Source of the DNA: Candidatus Eiseniibacteriota bacterium
GTDB taxonomy: Bacteria > Orphanbacterota > Orphanbacteria > Orphanbacterales > Orphanbacteraceae
Length of the DNA stretch: 64,000 bases
Assembly (NCBI GenBank): GCA_029262235.1
Contig: JAJCZU010000008.1
Coordinates: 186,001 to 250,000, forward strand
Reading direction: 5' to 3'
The notes under the pieces: model-generated
The model's database searches: none
Seen by the model: only the letters and a program-made list of their open reading frames with translations
What the model was told of the DNA's origin: nothing
Position numbers and translations under genes: made by a program
Shown here: in pieces, positions 9,193-17,800 of the stretch
Layout: every line of letters starts with the position of its first letter
Numbering within the stretch: the stretch's first letter is position 1

Positions 9193-9932
9193 GCACCGGC
9201 ACCATCGACAGAAACGAAGCCGTGTCGCTCGAAGAGCGGCTCGCGAGTATCGACAGTCGCCTGGCTTTCCTGACGCACGAGCTGGAAGAACAGCGCCGCA
9301 CGCGTCGCGAACGCAGCGACCTCATGGCTGATCTCGGGATCGTGGGAACCGATGTCTACAAGACCGCGGTCACGGAGTGCGAACGCATTGCGCCGTACTT
9401 CGACGCTTCCGACGCGATCGAGCTCGCGAAGCGGCTCATGATGAACGTTCGCACGATCAATCAGGCGCTCGCGCATGGGGAGAGCCTCGCCGAACTCGCG
9501 CAGGACGCCGGGCCGCTCGCGGTAGATGCGTTTCAGGAGCTGACCCGCAATCTCGACGTAATGGACCGCAAGGGTTACTTCGATTTCGGGCGCGAACTGC
9601 TCGGCATCGTCGACACGATCGTGACCTCGTTCACGGTCGAAGACGCCCGCGCGCTCCGCGAGAGCGTCGTCGCAATCGTGAGCACCGTAAAAAACATGAC
9701 GCAGCCGGAAATGCTGGCTGCGATGAACAACGCCGTCAGCTTTTACGGGCAGATGGGCGTCGATGTCGACGAGAAGGTCTCGACATGGGACCTGCTGAAG
9801 GAGCTGAATTCTCCCGAGGCTCGTCGCGGCATGGCGTTCATGGTCCGTTTCATGAAGAACGTAGCAGCAGCCCAATACGCGTCACCGCCAGCTTCGGGCA
9901 ACGGACGCGAAAGTGAAGGAGGATCCCGATGA
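9189..9932 (+). CDS. DUF1641-family protein of the sulfur operon
   Basis: 247 residues, mostly helical, with an N-terminal coiled coil (LEERLASIDSRLAFLTHELEEQ) and the DUF1641-type core around residues 150-215 (DFGRELLGIVDTIVTSF, TVEDARALRESVVAIVSTVKNMTQPEML). DUF1641 proteins of unknown function are commonly encoded with SQR-like flavoproteins, TusE/DsrC and DsrE proteins; the present order agrees. It probably supports the flavoprotein or sulfur transfer. The start codon overlaps the SQR stop (ATGA), and its own stop overlaps the next start. No signal peptide or membrane helix is seen. Confidence 0.8.
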   Translation: MSTGTIDRNEAVSLEERLASIDSRLAFLTHELEEQRRTRRERSDLMADLGIVGTDVYKTAVTECERIAPYFDASDAIELAKRLMMNVRTINQALAHGESLAELAQDAGPLAVDAFQELTRNLDVMDRKGYFDFGRELLGIVDTIVTSFTVEDARALRESVVAIVSTVKNMTQPEMLAAMNNAVSFYGQMGVDVDEKVSTWDLLKELNSPEARRGMAFMVRFMKNVAAAQYASPPASGNGRESEGGSR

Positions 9933-10246
9933 CCACCATGACCCTGAACGATCGCTCGATCGAAGTAAATGAAGAGGGCTTCCTCGTGAACCCCGACGAC
10001 TGGACCGAAGAAATCGCGCAGGACATCGCCTTCAAGGAAGACATCGGCGAACTGAACGACGAGCACTGGAAAGTGATCCGGTTCATGCGCGGCGACTTCA
10101 AAGCGAACGGCAAGGTACCGACAATTCGCCGGATGAAAACGGCGGGCGGCGTGCCAGTGAAAGACATCTACCGTCTGTTCCCGAAAGGCCCCGCCAAGAA
10201 AGCGGCGAAGATCGCCGGGCTCTCGAAACCGGAAGGGTGTGTATAG
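9929..10246 (+). CDS. DsrC/TusE-family sulfur carrier with a single C-terminal cysteine
   Basis: 105 residues, the usual family length. It has the family core (GFLVNPDDWTEEIA, HWKVIRFMR, GKVPTIRRM, YRLFPKGPAKKAAKIAGL) and the mobile C-terminal arm ending PEGCV. Penultimate Cys104 (CysA) is present. The position 11 residues upstream, Cys in true DsrC, is Ala93 here, and there is no other cysteine. This is the TusE-like pattern: it can carry a persulfide but cannot form the intramolecular DsrC trisulfide. It likely receives sulfane sulfur from the DsrE-like protein encoded next (inference). A good ribosome site (AAGGAGGA) lies inside the preceding gene. Confidence 0.92.
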   Translation: MTTMTLNDRSIEVNEEGFLVNPDDWTEEIAQDIAFKEDIGELNDEHWKVIRFMRGDFKANGKVPTIRRMKTAGGVPVKDIYRLFPKGPAKKAAKIAGLSKPEGCV

Positions 10247-10276
10247 CGCCGGCGGTAACGCCAGGAGGTTATTCAA

Positions 10277-10753
10277 ATGTCGTACGACAACGGCAAAATC
10301 GAAAAAGTATCCATCGTGATCTCGCGTGGTTCTCTCGACGGGGTGTACCCGGGCCTGATCATGGCGAACGGAGCGCGGATGGAGGGGATCGAAGCGAACC
10401 TCTTCTTCACGTTCTTCGGGCTCGAATCGATCATGACGAAGCACATGGACAAACTGAAAGTCGCCACGGTGGGCAACCCGGCAATGCATATGCCGAGCGT
10501 AGTCGGCATGCTCCCGGGCATGTCCTCACTCGCGACGAAAATGATGGGCAGGGAGATGGAGAAGATCGACATTCCGCCTGTTCCTGAATTCATCGAGATG
10601 GTGCACGACGCGGGCGTGGAACTGTACGCATGCAAAGCCACCGTCGACATGTTCCATCTGAAGAAAGAAGACTTCTGCCCGCAGGTGGAAGACATCATCA
10701 ACGTTGGACAGTTTTACGAAATGGCCCACGGCGGCCAGATCATCTTTACGTAA
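10277..10753 (+). CDS. DsrE/DsrF-like (DsrE2 type) sulfurtransferase
   Basis: 158 residues with the DsrE fold: an N-terminal strand (VSIVISRG), the hydrophobic FFTFFGLE strand, a Met- and Gly-rich central segment (GMLPGMSSLATKMMG), and ELYACKATVDMF with Cys119, the likely persulfide-carrying residue. A second cysteine, Cys134, lies in DFCP. AGGAGG is 8 bases before the ATG. Proteins of this type pass sulfane sulfur to TusA or TusE/DsrC-like carriers. It lies 30 bases after the DsrC-like gene and about 10 bases before the porin gene, in one operon. Confidence 0.88.
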   Translation: MSYDNGKIEKVSIVISRGSLDGVYPGLIMANGARMEGIEANLFFTFFGLESIMTKHMDKLKVATVGNPAMHMPSVVGMLPGMSSLATKMMGREMEKIDIPPVPEFIEMVHDAGVELYACKATVDMFHLKKEDFCPQVEDIINVGQFYEMAHGGQIIFT

Positions 10754-10763
10754 GGAGGCTGTT

Positions 10764-12032
10764 ATGTGTAATGCAAGGCGAAACGCGGGCGGCCTGATCG
10801 CTCTGGTTGTCGCACTGGCGTTCCTGGCCGGCACGGCTCAAGCCACCACCGGGTATTTCTCGCACGGCTGCGGTGTCGACTACAAAGGGATGGCGGGGGC
10901 GGGATCCGCACTCGCGCTGAACTCGTTCGCCGGCGCCCACAACCCGGCGGCCCTGTCGTTCGTCGGTCAGCGCTTCGACGTCGACGTGGCGCTCTTCAGC
11001 CCGCAGCGCTCGTACACGGTTACGAACAATCCCTCGATGATGCAGGGAACGTTCGGACTCGCGCCCGGCAAGTTCGACAGTGAGAACGAAGGCTTCTTCA
11101 TTCCATCGCTGGCAGGGAACTGGCGGCTGCGGGAAGGGTTGACTCTCGGAGTTGCCGTCTATGGCAATGGAGGCATGAACACGCAGTGGCCGACCAACAC
11201 GTTCGGCGGGACATCGCCGGTCGGCGTCGATCTGTCGCAGGCGTTTCTCGCTCCGTCGCTGTCCTGGCGCGTGAATGACATGCACGGCGTCGGTGTTACG
11301 CCGATCTTCGCGTACCAGTGGTTCGAAGCAACGGGCCTCGAAGCGTTCGGGGGATTCTCCGGCGACGCCCCGAATCTCACGAACAACGGGTACGACCAGT
11401 CTTACGGCGGCGGATTCCGCGTCGGGTACCTCGGACAGTTCACGCCCGTATTCTCACTCGGCGCGAGCTTCCAGAGCCGCATGTGGATGACGGAGTTCGA
11501 CGAATACGCGGGACTCTTCGCGGAAAGCGGCGGCTTCGATATTCCGCCGACGTGGGTCGTCGGTCTCGGCGTACAGCCGAACAACGACCTGCGCCTCGCA
11601 TTCGACGTGTCGCAGATTCTCTATGAAGAAGTGGCGGCCGTTTCGAACTCGATGCTCCCCGGCCTGGAGACGAACATGCTCGGCAGCGAAAACGGAGCCG
11701 GGTTCGGATGGCAGAACATCTACGTCTTCAAAGGCGGCGCCGAATATGACCTGAACCACAAATGGACGGTGCGCGGAGGCTACTCGTACAACGATCAGCC
11801 GATTCCGGACACCGAAGTCATGTTCAACATCCTCGCACCCGGCGTGCAGCAGCATCACATCACCGGCGGGACCTCGTTCCTCATGAACGACCGGAACGAA
11901 GTCGGGCTCGCCGTGATGTATTCGCCGACAAGCACGGTCAAGGGCGCGAATCCGCTCGAAGTACCGGACCAGCAGACGATCGAACTGGAAATGAGCCAGT
12001 GGGAGATCGCCCTCGGATTCACGTACTTCTAG
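10764..12032 (+). CDS. FadL/TodX-family outer-membrane transport protein
   Basis: 422 residues from the ATG at 10764, which has AAGGAGG 5 bases upstream; earlier in-frame codons lie inside the preceding gene and lack a signal peptide. The signal peptide ends ...GTAQA-TTGYFSHG. The mature N-terminus has the FadL-type hatch region with the conserved NPA (HNPAALSF). Alternating beta strands run to the C-terminal aromatic residue (LGFTYF). The family transports hydrophobic molecules across the outer membrane. As the last gene of a sulfur operon it may import or export hydrophobic sulfur compounds or a quinone-linked substrate (inference). Confidence 0.88.
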   Translation: MCNARRNAGGLIALVVALAFLAGTAQATTGYFSHGCGVDYKGMAGAGSALALNSFAGAHNPAALSFVGQRFDVDVALFSPQRSYTVTNNPSMMQGTFGLAPGKFDSENEGFFIPSLAGNWRLREGLTLGVAVYGNGGMNTQWPTNTFGGTSPVGVDLSQAFLAPSLSWRVNDMHGVGVTPIFAYQWFEATGLEAFGGFSGDAPNLTNNGYDQSYGGGFRVGYLGQFTPVFSLGASFQSRMWMTEFDEYAGLFAESGGFDIPPTWVVGLGVQPNNDLRLAFDVSQILYEEVAAVSNSMLPGLETNMLGSENGAGFGWQNIYVFKGGAEYDLNHKWTVRGGYSYNDQPIPDTEVMFNILAPGVQQHHITGGTSFLMNDRNEVGLAVMYSPTSTVKGANPLEVPDQQTIELEMSQWEIALGFTYF

Positions 12033-12431
12033 GGAAGTCAAAGTGTCGGCTTTGGCCGGCCGGCCTCGGTGCCGGCAGGCACGATCGGGAAAAACGGCGC
12101 GCTTCGTACACGGAGCGCGCCGCTCCTTCATGCCGGGGGCCGTGACTGCAGTGACGTTTCAAGCAGGCTGAAACCGATCCGGCCTGAATTGTTCCGCATT
12201 TCGTTCGATGTCCGCTCCCCGCCCCTCCCGGGGGCGCGAGTCCCCGCCAGGGTGACAGCGGTCAAAAGCAAACCCAATCCATCTTGTTCCTGAGAAGAAT
12301 CGAGTCGATAGAAAAGGAAAGAGCCTTACCAGCAAGGTTCGGGGGCGATCTCATTCGATCTTCCGCGAACGAAACGAAATCGTTTCAGAACTAAACTAAT
12401 GGGGTCGATCCCCGCAACCGGAGCAGATGCC
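12033..12431. other. Intergenic region after the sulfur operon
   Basis: 399 bases without a convincing gene. It contains the terminator at 12095-12122 and then about 300 bases of leader before the first surface-subunit gene. I looked for cyclic-di-GMP and other riboswitch signatures and recognise none. A short GGGG-TCGAT-CCCC hairpin lies at 12401-12413, just before the start codon. Confidence 0.4.
12090..12128 (+). terminator. Candidate terminator of the sulfur operon
   Basis: The arms CGGCGCGCT (12095-12103) and AGCGCGCCG (12114-12122) are perfectly complementary over 9 bases with a 10-base loop. An A5 run precedes the stem, and only a weak pyrimidine run (CTCCTT) follows. It lies about 60 bases after the porin stop. 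Confidence 0.6.
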
Positions 12432-12962
12432 ATGTTTTCCATGAAGAAGATCGTTCCCCTCGCAGCACTCGTACTGGTAGTCACGGCTGGTAGCGTCTAC
12501 GCTGCGACCACGGGTACCTCGGATGTCATTCTCGAGGCCAGCGCGACTGCGCAGCTCAACATCATCGACGCGAGCATCACGCTGACGCCGAACCAGACCG
12601 ACTACGAAACGGGTTACGTTTCAGCCGAAGGCGCGGCCGGTATCGCCGTCGATATCCGGACGAACAGCTCCACCGGCGCGATCCTCCGTGTGAACTGCGG
12701 CGACGGGTCGCCCGAGATCACGCTGACCGACCTGTTGTTCAAGACGGCGACGGCAGCGGGAGGCGCCGGCAGCACGCAGGCTTCCTACACGGCGATAACC
12801 GCCGCGGATCAGGACCTCTGGAGCACGACGACCACTTCGCCTTCGTACACGACCATCGATACCGACATCCGGGTCCAGAATCTCTGGAACTACTCCGATC
12901 CGGGCGGTGCGGGAACCACAAGCTACACGAATACATTAACTTACACCGTCGTCGTTCAGTAA
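12432..12962 (+). CDS. Secreted subunit-like protein, paralogue 1
   Basis: 176 residues from the ATG at 12432 (an in-frame upstream ATG exists at 12399). The signal peptide KKIVPLAALVLVVTAGSVYA is clear. The mature part is a small beta-rich protein with the segments SITLTPNQTDYETGYV, LRVNCGDGSPEITLTDLL and TDIRVQNLWNYSDP. It ends in an alternating strand, SYTNTLTYTVVVQ. It is paralogous to the protein at 13182. Family not recognised; the position before a PapD-like protein and a large barrel suggests a pilin-like or fibre subunit (inference). There is one Cys, so no internal disulfide. Confidence 0.75.
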   Translation: MFSMKKIVPLAALVLVVTAGSVYAATTGTSDVILEASATAQLNIIDASITLTPNQTDYETGYVSAEGAAGIAVDIRTNSSTGAILRVNCGDGSPEITLTDLLFKTATAAGGAGSTQASYTAITAADQDLWSTTTTSPSYTTIDTDIRVQNLWNYSDPGGAGTTSYTNTLTYTVVVQ

Positions 12963-12967
12963 GGGAC

Positions 12968-13004
12968 CGGTCCACCTCTCGTCGCATCTGCGAGAGGTGG
13001 ACCG
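12968..13004 (+). other. Strong 14-base-pair hairpin between the two subunit genes
   Basis: The arms CGGTCCACCTCTCG (12968-12981) and CGAGAGGTGGACCG (12991-13004) are perfectly complementary with a 9-base loop, 6 bases after the first subunit stop. No T run follows, so it may be an mRNA-stabilising or processing hairpin, or a Rho-type partial terminator, giving more of subunit 1 than of downstream genes. Confidence 0.7.
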
Positions 13005-13181
13005 AACCTCTGCCCCCGACTTGCCCGTTTCTGGTCGATTCTTCCCCGATCCTGCTCAATCTTTCCATTCCGCAGCCGAAAAGCATAAATAGTGGAGATC
13101 TTTCCTGCTCTTGTACCTGCCCGGGCAAGGGATTTCCTGAAAATCGTGCAGAGATGAACTCTTTCGGGAAGGGAAAGCCGC

Positions 13182-13664
13182 ATGCCGGCTACGCGCACAC
13201 TAGTACGCGCTCTGTTCGTGGTGACGATGCTGCTTGCGACGACGTCGACGCGGGCCCTGGCTCAGCTGAGCATCACGATCGTGAGTGCCAGCACTTCGCT
13301 GTCGCCGACTCAGCCGGACTACGAGGCAGGTTACGTGGAAGTGACCGGAACGGGGGGCATTCACGTGAGAGTTACCACGCCCAACAGTGCGGGCCTGATC
13401 CTCTACGTCCGCTGCGACGACGGCACACCCGAGATCGGTCTCTCTGACCTTCTCGTGAAATCCGCGACCACGGGAACACTCCTTCCTTCTTACACGGCGA
13501 TCACGGGAACGGATCAATCACTCTGGTCTGTGGCCGGTGCCGTTACGGACGAGGATGTCTATACGGACATTCGCATTCAGGGACTCTGGAGTTACCCGGA
13601 CGCGGCGGGAGGCGGCACGACATCCTATACCAATACGCTCACTTACACGGTGGTGGACCAATGA
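13182..13664 (+). CDS. Secreted subunit-like protein, paralogue 2
   Basis: 160 residues with a signal peptide (LVRALFVVTMLLATTSTRALA). The mature protein matches paralogue 1 along its length: SLSPTQPDYEAGYVEV, ILYVRCDDGTPEIGLSDLL, YTAITGTDQSLWS, YTDIRIQGLWSYPDAAGGGTTSYTNTLTYTVVDQ. The two arose by tandem duplication and then diverged. A ribosome site (GGGAAGGGAAAG) lies shortly before the ATG. Its stop overlaps the start of the next gene (ATGA), so it is coupled to the chaperone-like gene. It may be a second, possibly minor, fibre subunit (inference). Confidence 0.75.
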   Translation: MPATRTLVRALFVVTMLLATTSTRALAQLSITIVSASTSLSPTQPDYEAGYVEVTGTGGIHVRVTTPNSAGLILYVRCDDGTPEIGLSDLLVKSATTGTLLPSYTAITGTDQSLWSVAGAVTDEDVYTDIRIQGLWSYPDAAGGGTTSYTNTLTYTVVDQ

Positions 13665-14806
13665 TGAACCGAAGAAATCGCATGACAGAAAAAGCGTGGC
13701 TGGCAGGAGTCGTGCTGCTGATCCTGTTCATGCCCGCAGCCTCGAGCGCCGGCCTCGGCATGGGGATCACGCCGACGAAGCTGCATCTCTCCCTCGAACC
13801 GGGCGTCACGCATACGACAACCGTCGAGGTCAGCAATACGGGTACCGACCCGGTTCGCGTCGTGACCTACGTCGTCGACTGGACAACACCACGCGAAGGG
13901 GGCATGAGTTTCCTTCCGCAGGGCGAAGTCGCAAGATCCGCATCTCAATGGGTGGACGTCGACCTTTCCGAGTTCGTACTCCCTCCCGGGGAATCGCAGA
14001 TCGTGCGCGTTACCGCCGCACTTCCCGATACCGCGCGCGGCTCCTACTGGTCGCTGATTTTCTTCGAAGGCGAAGGCGCCACGAGTCGCCGCGGAATCGG
14101 CATCGGAGCGAAGGCGCGTATGGGAACAACGGTGTATCTCTCCGCTTCGGGAACGGAGGAGCGAAGCGACGCTTTGACCGAAATGGAGATCGTGCGCGAT
14201 GCCGGCTCGGACACGCTGCGCCTCGTGACATCGCTCGCGAATCGCGGCAACGTTTACTATTACCCGGAAGGGTGGTTCCAGGTCATCGACGACGAAGGAG
14301 CCGTGGTCTTCGAAGAGAAGATCCCGCTGCGCGTCCTGCTCCCCGGCAGGGAGACGCAGTACAACATTCCCTGGAAACCGACATCGAACGGCAGGAATCG
14401 TTTCGTGGCAACGTTCGATTCCGGTCTCGAAAGCCTCATGCAGGGCGTGAAGAAGTTCGACGTCGAGGAGAAGCTGCCCGAAACGCAGGTACCGGCGATT
14501 GCGCATCCCCCCTCGCCGATGACGAATCCCGCGCCGAACTACGAGCCACCGGCGGCGGCCGGATCCACTCGCTACGGCGTGCATGTCGAATCGCTTGCAC
14601 AACGCCACGAGGCAGAGGCCGCGGCCGCGCGCTACGCCTCGCAGTATCCCGTTGCGATCCGCGCAATCGACCTCGGTACGAAAGGGACGTGGCACCGCAT
14701 CGTTGTCGGAGAGTTCGCCGGGAAGAGCGAAGCGAAGGCGTTCGCGAGAAAGCTCGCCGACAGTTTCCATCTGGACTACACCATGGTAGTCCCGCTCGAC
14801 TCCTGA
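13661..14806 (+). CDS. PapD-like periplasmic chaperone fused to a SPOR domain
   Basis: 381 residues. The signal sequence is at residues 10-30 (AWLAGVVLLILFMPAASSA). An N-terminal Ig-like domain (about 31-150: ITPTKLHLSLEPGVTHTTTVEVSNTGTDPVRV, LPPGESQIVRVT, GSYWSLIFFE) resembles PapD-type pilus chaperones. A second beta domain runs to about 260, then a Pro-rich linker. A C-terminal SPOR domain starts at about 304 (RYGVHVESLAQRHEAEAAAARY, IVVGEFAGKSEAKAFARKL); SPOR domains bind peptidoglycan lacking stem peptides. The combination would tether a chaperone to the cell wall. It follows the subunit genes with a 4-base overlap and precedes the barrel gene by 34 bases. A DUF916-like cell-surface role is the alternative. 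Confidence 0.7.
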   Translation: MMNRRNRMTEKAWLAGVVLLILFMPAASSAGLGMGITPTKLHLSLEPGVTHTTTVEVSNTGTDPVRVVTYVVDWTTPREGGMSFLPQGEVARSASQWVDVDLSEFVLPPGESQIVRVTAALPDTARGSYWSLIFFEGEGATSRRGIGIGAKARMGTTVYLSASGTEERSDALTEMEIVRDAGSDTLRLVTSLANRGNVYYYPEGWFQVIDDEGAVVFEEKIPLRVLLPGRETQYNIPWKPTSNGRNRFVATFDSGLESLMQGVKKFDVEEKLPETQVPAIAHPPSPMTNPAPNYEPPAAAGSTRYGVHVESLAQRHEAEAAAARYASQYPVAIRAIDLGTKGTWHRIVVGEFAGKSEAKAFARKLADSFHLDYTMVVPLDS

Positions 14807-14840
14807 TCGAAACGCAGGGAAGCCGGAAGGTCAGGGCAGG

Positions 14841-17800
14841 ATGCCTATGATTCGAAAACGATACATCCTCGCTGCCATCGTGCTGTTATTGCTCGCGATC
14901 GGCCTCCGTATCGCGCGCTCCCCCGGGGAAAGCCCGGGAGAGCAGGTGATAAGAGAAGATGAGCACGGTTCCTCTGTTGAATCGGCAAGGTGGAGAGCTC
15001 CCGGCAATCGCGTCGACTCCGATCTCTCAACGCGAAGTGCGGAGGAAAACACGCCCGGGGGTTTTGTGATCCGGCGGATTCCTCGATCGGAGTTCCAGGT
15101 CGCAGAGACCGCGGAGCGCGAAGAGCATAATCCGGAACGCGAAGCGACCTCTACGACGACGCCTGTGTCCGCACCGGCGCACCGGTCCGACGCCGCGCAA
15201 GCGAACGCAGGCACGAGCCACGCGAATACGATCGTGCGAACAAACCAGGGAGAAGCGTCGAGCGGAAAGGCAGTCGTTACGCGCGACGCGGACGCGAACA
15301 CGAGCGCGAACACGAGCACGAATACGAGCACGAATACGAGCACGAACGTTGTCGAGAATGGCGCCGCAGGACAAAAAAAAGTCGCGCCCCTCGTTCTCGC
15401 GCCGCGAATCGAACCGACGCATCGCGCGCCGGTTCCCGACGAGGCCGAGTCTCTCGAAGAATCCGAGCCGTTCGTGGTAAGCCGCGTCGAGCGCCAGAAC
15501 CGGGACGCGGGCAAGACTGTCGCGCCATCCGGCGTTGTCACCCAATCTCACGATCAGTCGAACGGGGAAGCGATCGCCGCGCGCGACACGAACACGAGCA
15601 CGAACACGAACACGAGCACGAGCACGAACGTTGTCGAGAATGGCACGGCAATACAAGAGCAAGCCGCTCCCCTCGTTCTCGCGCCGCGAATCGAACCGAC
15701 GCATCGCGCGCCGGTTCCCGCCGAGGCCGAGTCTCTCGAAGAATTCGAGCCGTTCGTGGTAAGCCGCGTCGAGCGGGAAGACCGAAACGACAACACGCCC
15801 GAAACGCGGCGTGAAAACCTTACTGCCGCAACAGAAGTTCCGTCTCGACCGGCGACCGGGCCCGCGACCGCGCCAACGACGGCGCCAATGACCGCGCCAA
15901 CGACCGCGCCAACGACGGCGAAAACGTTGTCGCAAACGAACGAGATCAAGACGTCGAGAAGCAAGGCCGCAGTCATGCGCGACGCGAACACCAACACCGA
16001 CGTCGTCGAAAACGGCGCCCTGGTACAAGAGGAAAGTGCGCCTCTGGTTCTCGCGCCGGAAACGGGCGTTGCAGCGCAGGAGAACGTTGCGGAGTCGCAG
16101 GAATCGGTCGAATTCCCTTCGGTCGAACCGCAGGAAGATTTCGAAGTGCGACTCGTCAAACGCGGCGAAAGCGACGGCACCCCCCCTGCCTTGCACGAAT
16201 ATTCGCAGTACGAAGAGAGCGATCTCGAAACGTTCGAATCCAGGCAGATTCCCGTGTCCGAGTTTCCGCTCGTCGAAACGCTGCATCGCCGTATCCGCAT
16301 GCGCAAGAACCAGGCGGCTGAACCGGCACCGCTCATGTCCCGCGTTCCGCAGCAGAACAACTCCGTCTTTCGCCTCTGGGACCAGATCGCGCTTCGCTTC
16401 TCGAGTGTTCTGAACCGGCCCCAGGTCGGGGAGGCAACGCGGGAGGGACGCTATGACGTAAATCTCGTACGGATGCAGTCGGCGGGGCGGTTTGATCTCG
16501 AAAGCCGGATCGGCGATCGCGACGGGGACTATTATCTCGCGCGGGGATACGCGGGGTTTGCCACGCGGAGCGGCTGGGCCGCGGGGGTCGGCGATCAGAC
16601 GATCGGATACGGCGGCGCGGGGCTGCATGGCGCTACCGCGCGCGGAATCCAGATTCGGCACACACGCCGTGCCGGCAGTTCCTCCGCAACGTGGTCCGGA
16701 GGGGCCATGGTCGGCGGAGCGGCTTTGCAGCACGCGAATCTCGAAGACGGAAAGTTTCCGCGCCGCGTCGAAGCCGCCTATCTGCGTGTGGAAAAGCCGC
16801 GCCGACAGGGAATCGAGGGAGTGGTGTATCACCTGGCCGAGCGCGAAGCGGGAAGCGTCATCTCACCGGACGGAATCCGCGGCGGTGCGGGCGTCGGTCT
16901 CTCCGGCTCTTTCATCCGGAGCGGCCTCGACTTGCGCGCAGAGTATACGGGTTCGGCTCCGCAGTTCGAAAACGGGAGCACGGAGCGGGGGCAGGCGCTC
17001 GATCTCCGGAGTACGGGTACCCGCGGCCCTGTGAATCTTTCCGGCCGGCTTCGTACGAGCCGCGGCGCGGCGTATGAAATGGGACCCTTCGGCATCATGG
17101 AGCGCATCCCGCGATTGATTCAGGACGCGAATCTCTCCCTGAGACCGGGGCGCGGTTCGAGCGTCAGCGTCTTCGGCGGACGCTGGGAATACCCGCCCGA
17201 CATCTTCCCGGACACATTGGAATCGGCTTCCACGAGAAGATCGATCGAAGGGAATCGCCGCGGCGCCAGACTGACATGGAGAAGCGGGCGGAGCGGTACG
17301 GGGCTTTCCGCGTCGCGCGAATATCGAGAACGCGTACTGGAGTCGGGATCCGAACGCGTCGCGACCCTCGCTGCTTCGGTTTCGCAGAGGATTCGCAGGC
17401 TTCTGAACGCGTCGCTCTCCTGGAACCGGCTCGACTACGATCACCGCGCTTCGAACAACTACCTCACCGGCTCCATGAGCCTCGACATGGGGCGCAGGGG
17501 AACATTGACCCTGCAACAGCGGAGCTTCTGGCAGGAGCCGTTCGGGCCGCGGCTCGAGTCGATCGTCGACCTCTCTTCGTTCCGACTCCTGAACAACAGG
17601 CTGTCACTTTCGGGCCAGGTCGCACTGACTTACGAGCAGCGTGACGACGGACGATTCTACCGCGATCAGACACGCGGACAGGTGGCGGGTGACTATCGCA
17701 TCGGTCGGTTCGATCGGCTGTCCGGTCGTTACCAGCTGAGTCACTCACCAGTCGGACACGTCCATACGGCTTACGTCGGCCTCACACACTCGCTCGATTC

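Noticed and set aside
12300-12431. Riboswitch before the first subunit gene
   Set aside because: GCAA- and GGGG-containing segments do not match the cyclic-di-GMP or other riboswitch consensus I know.
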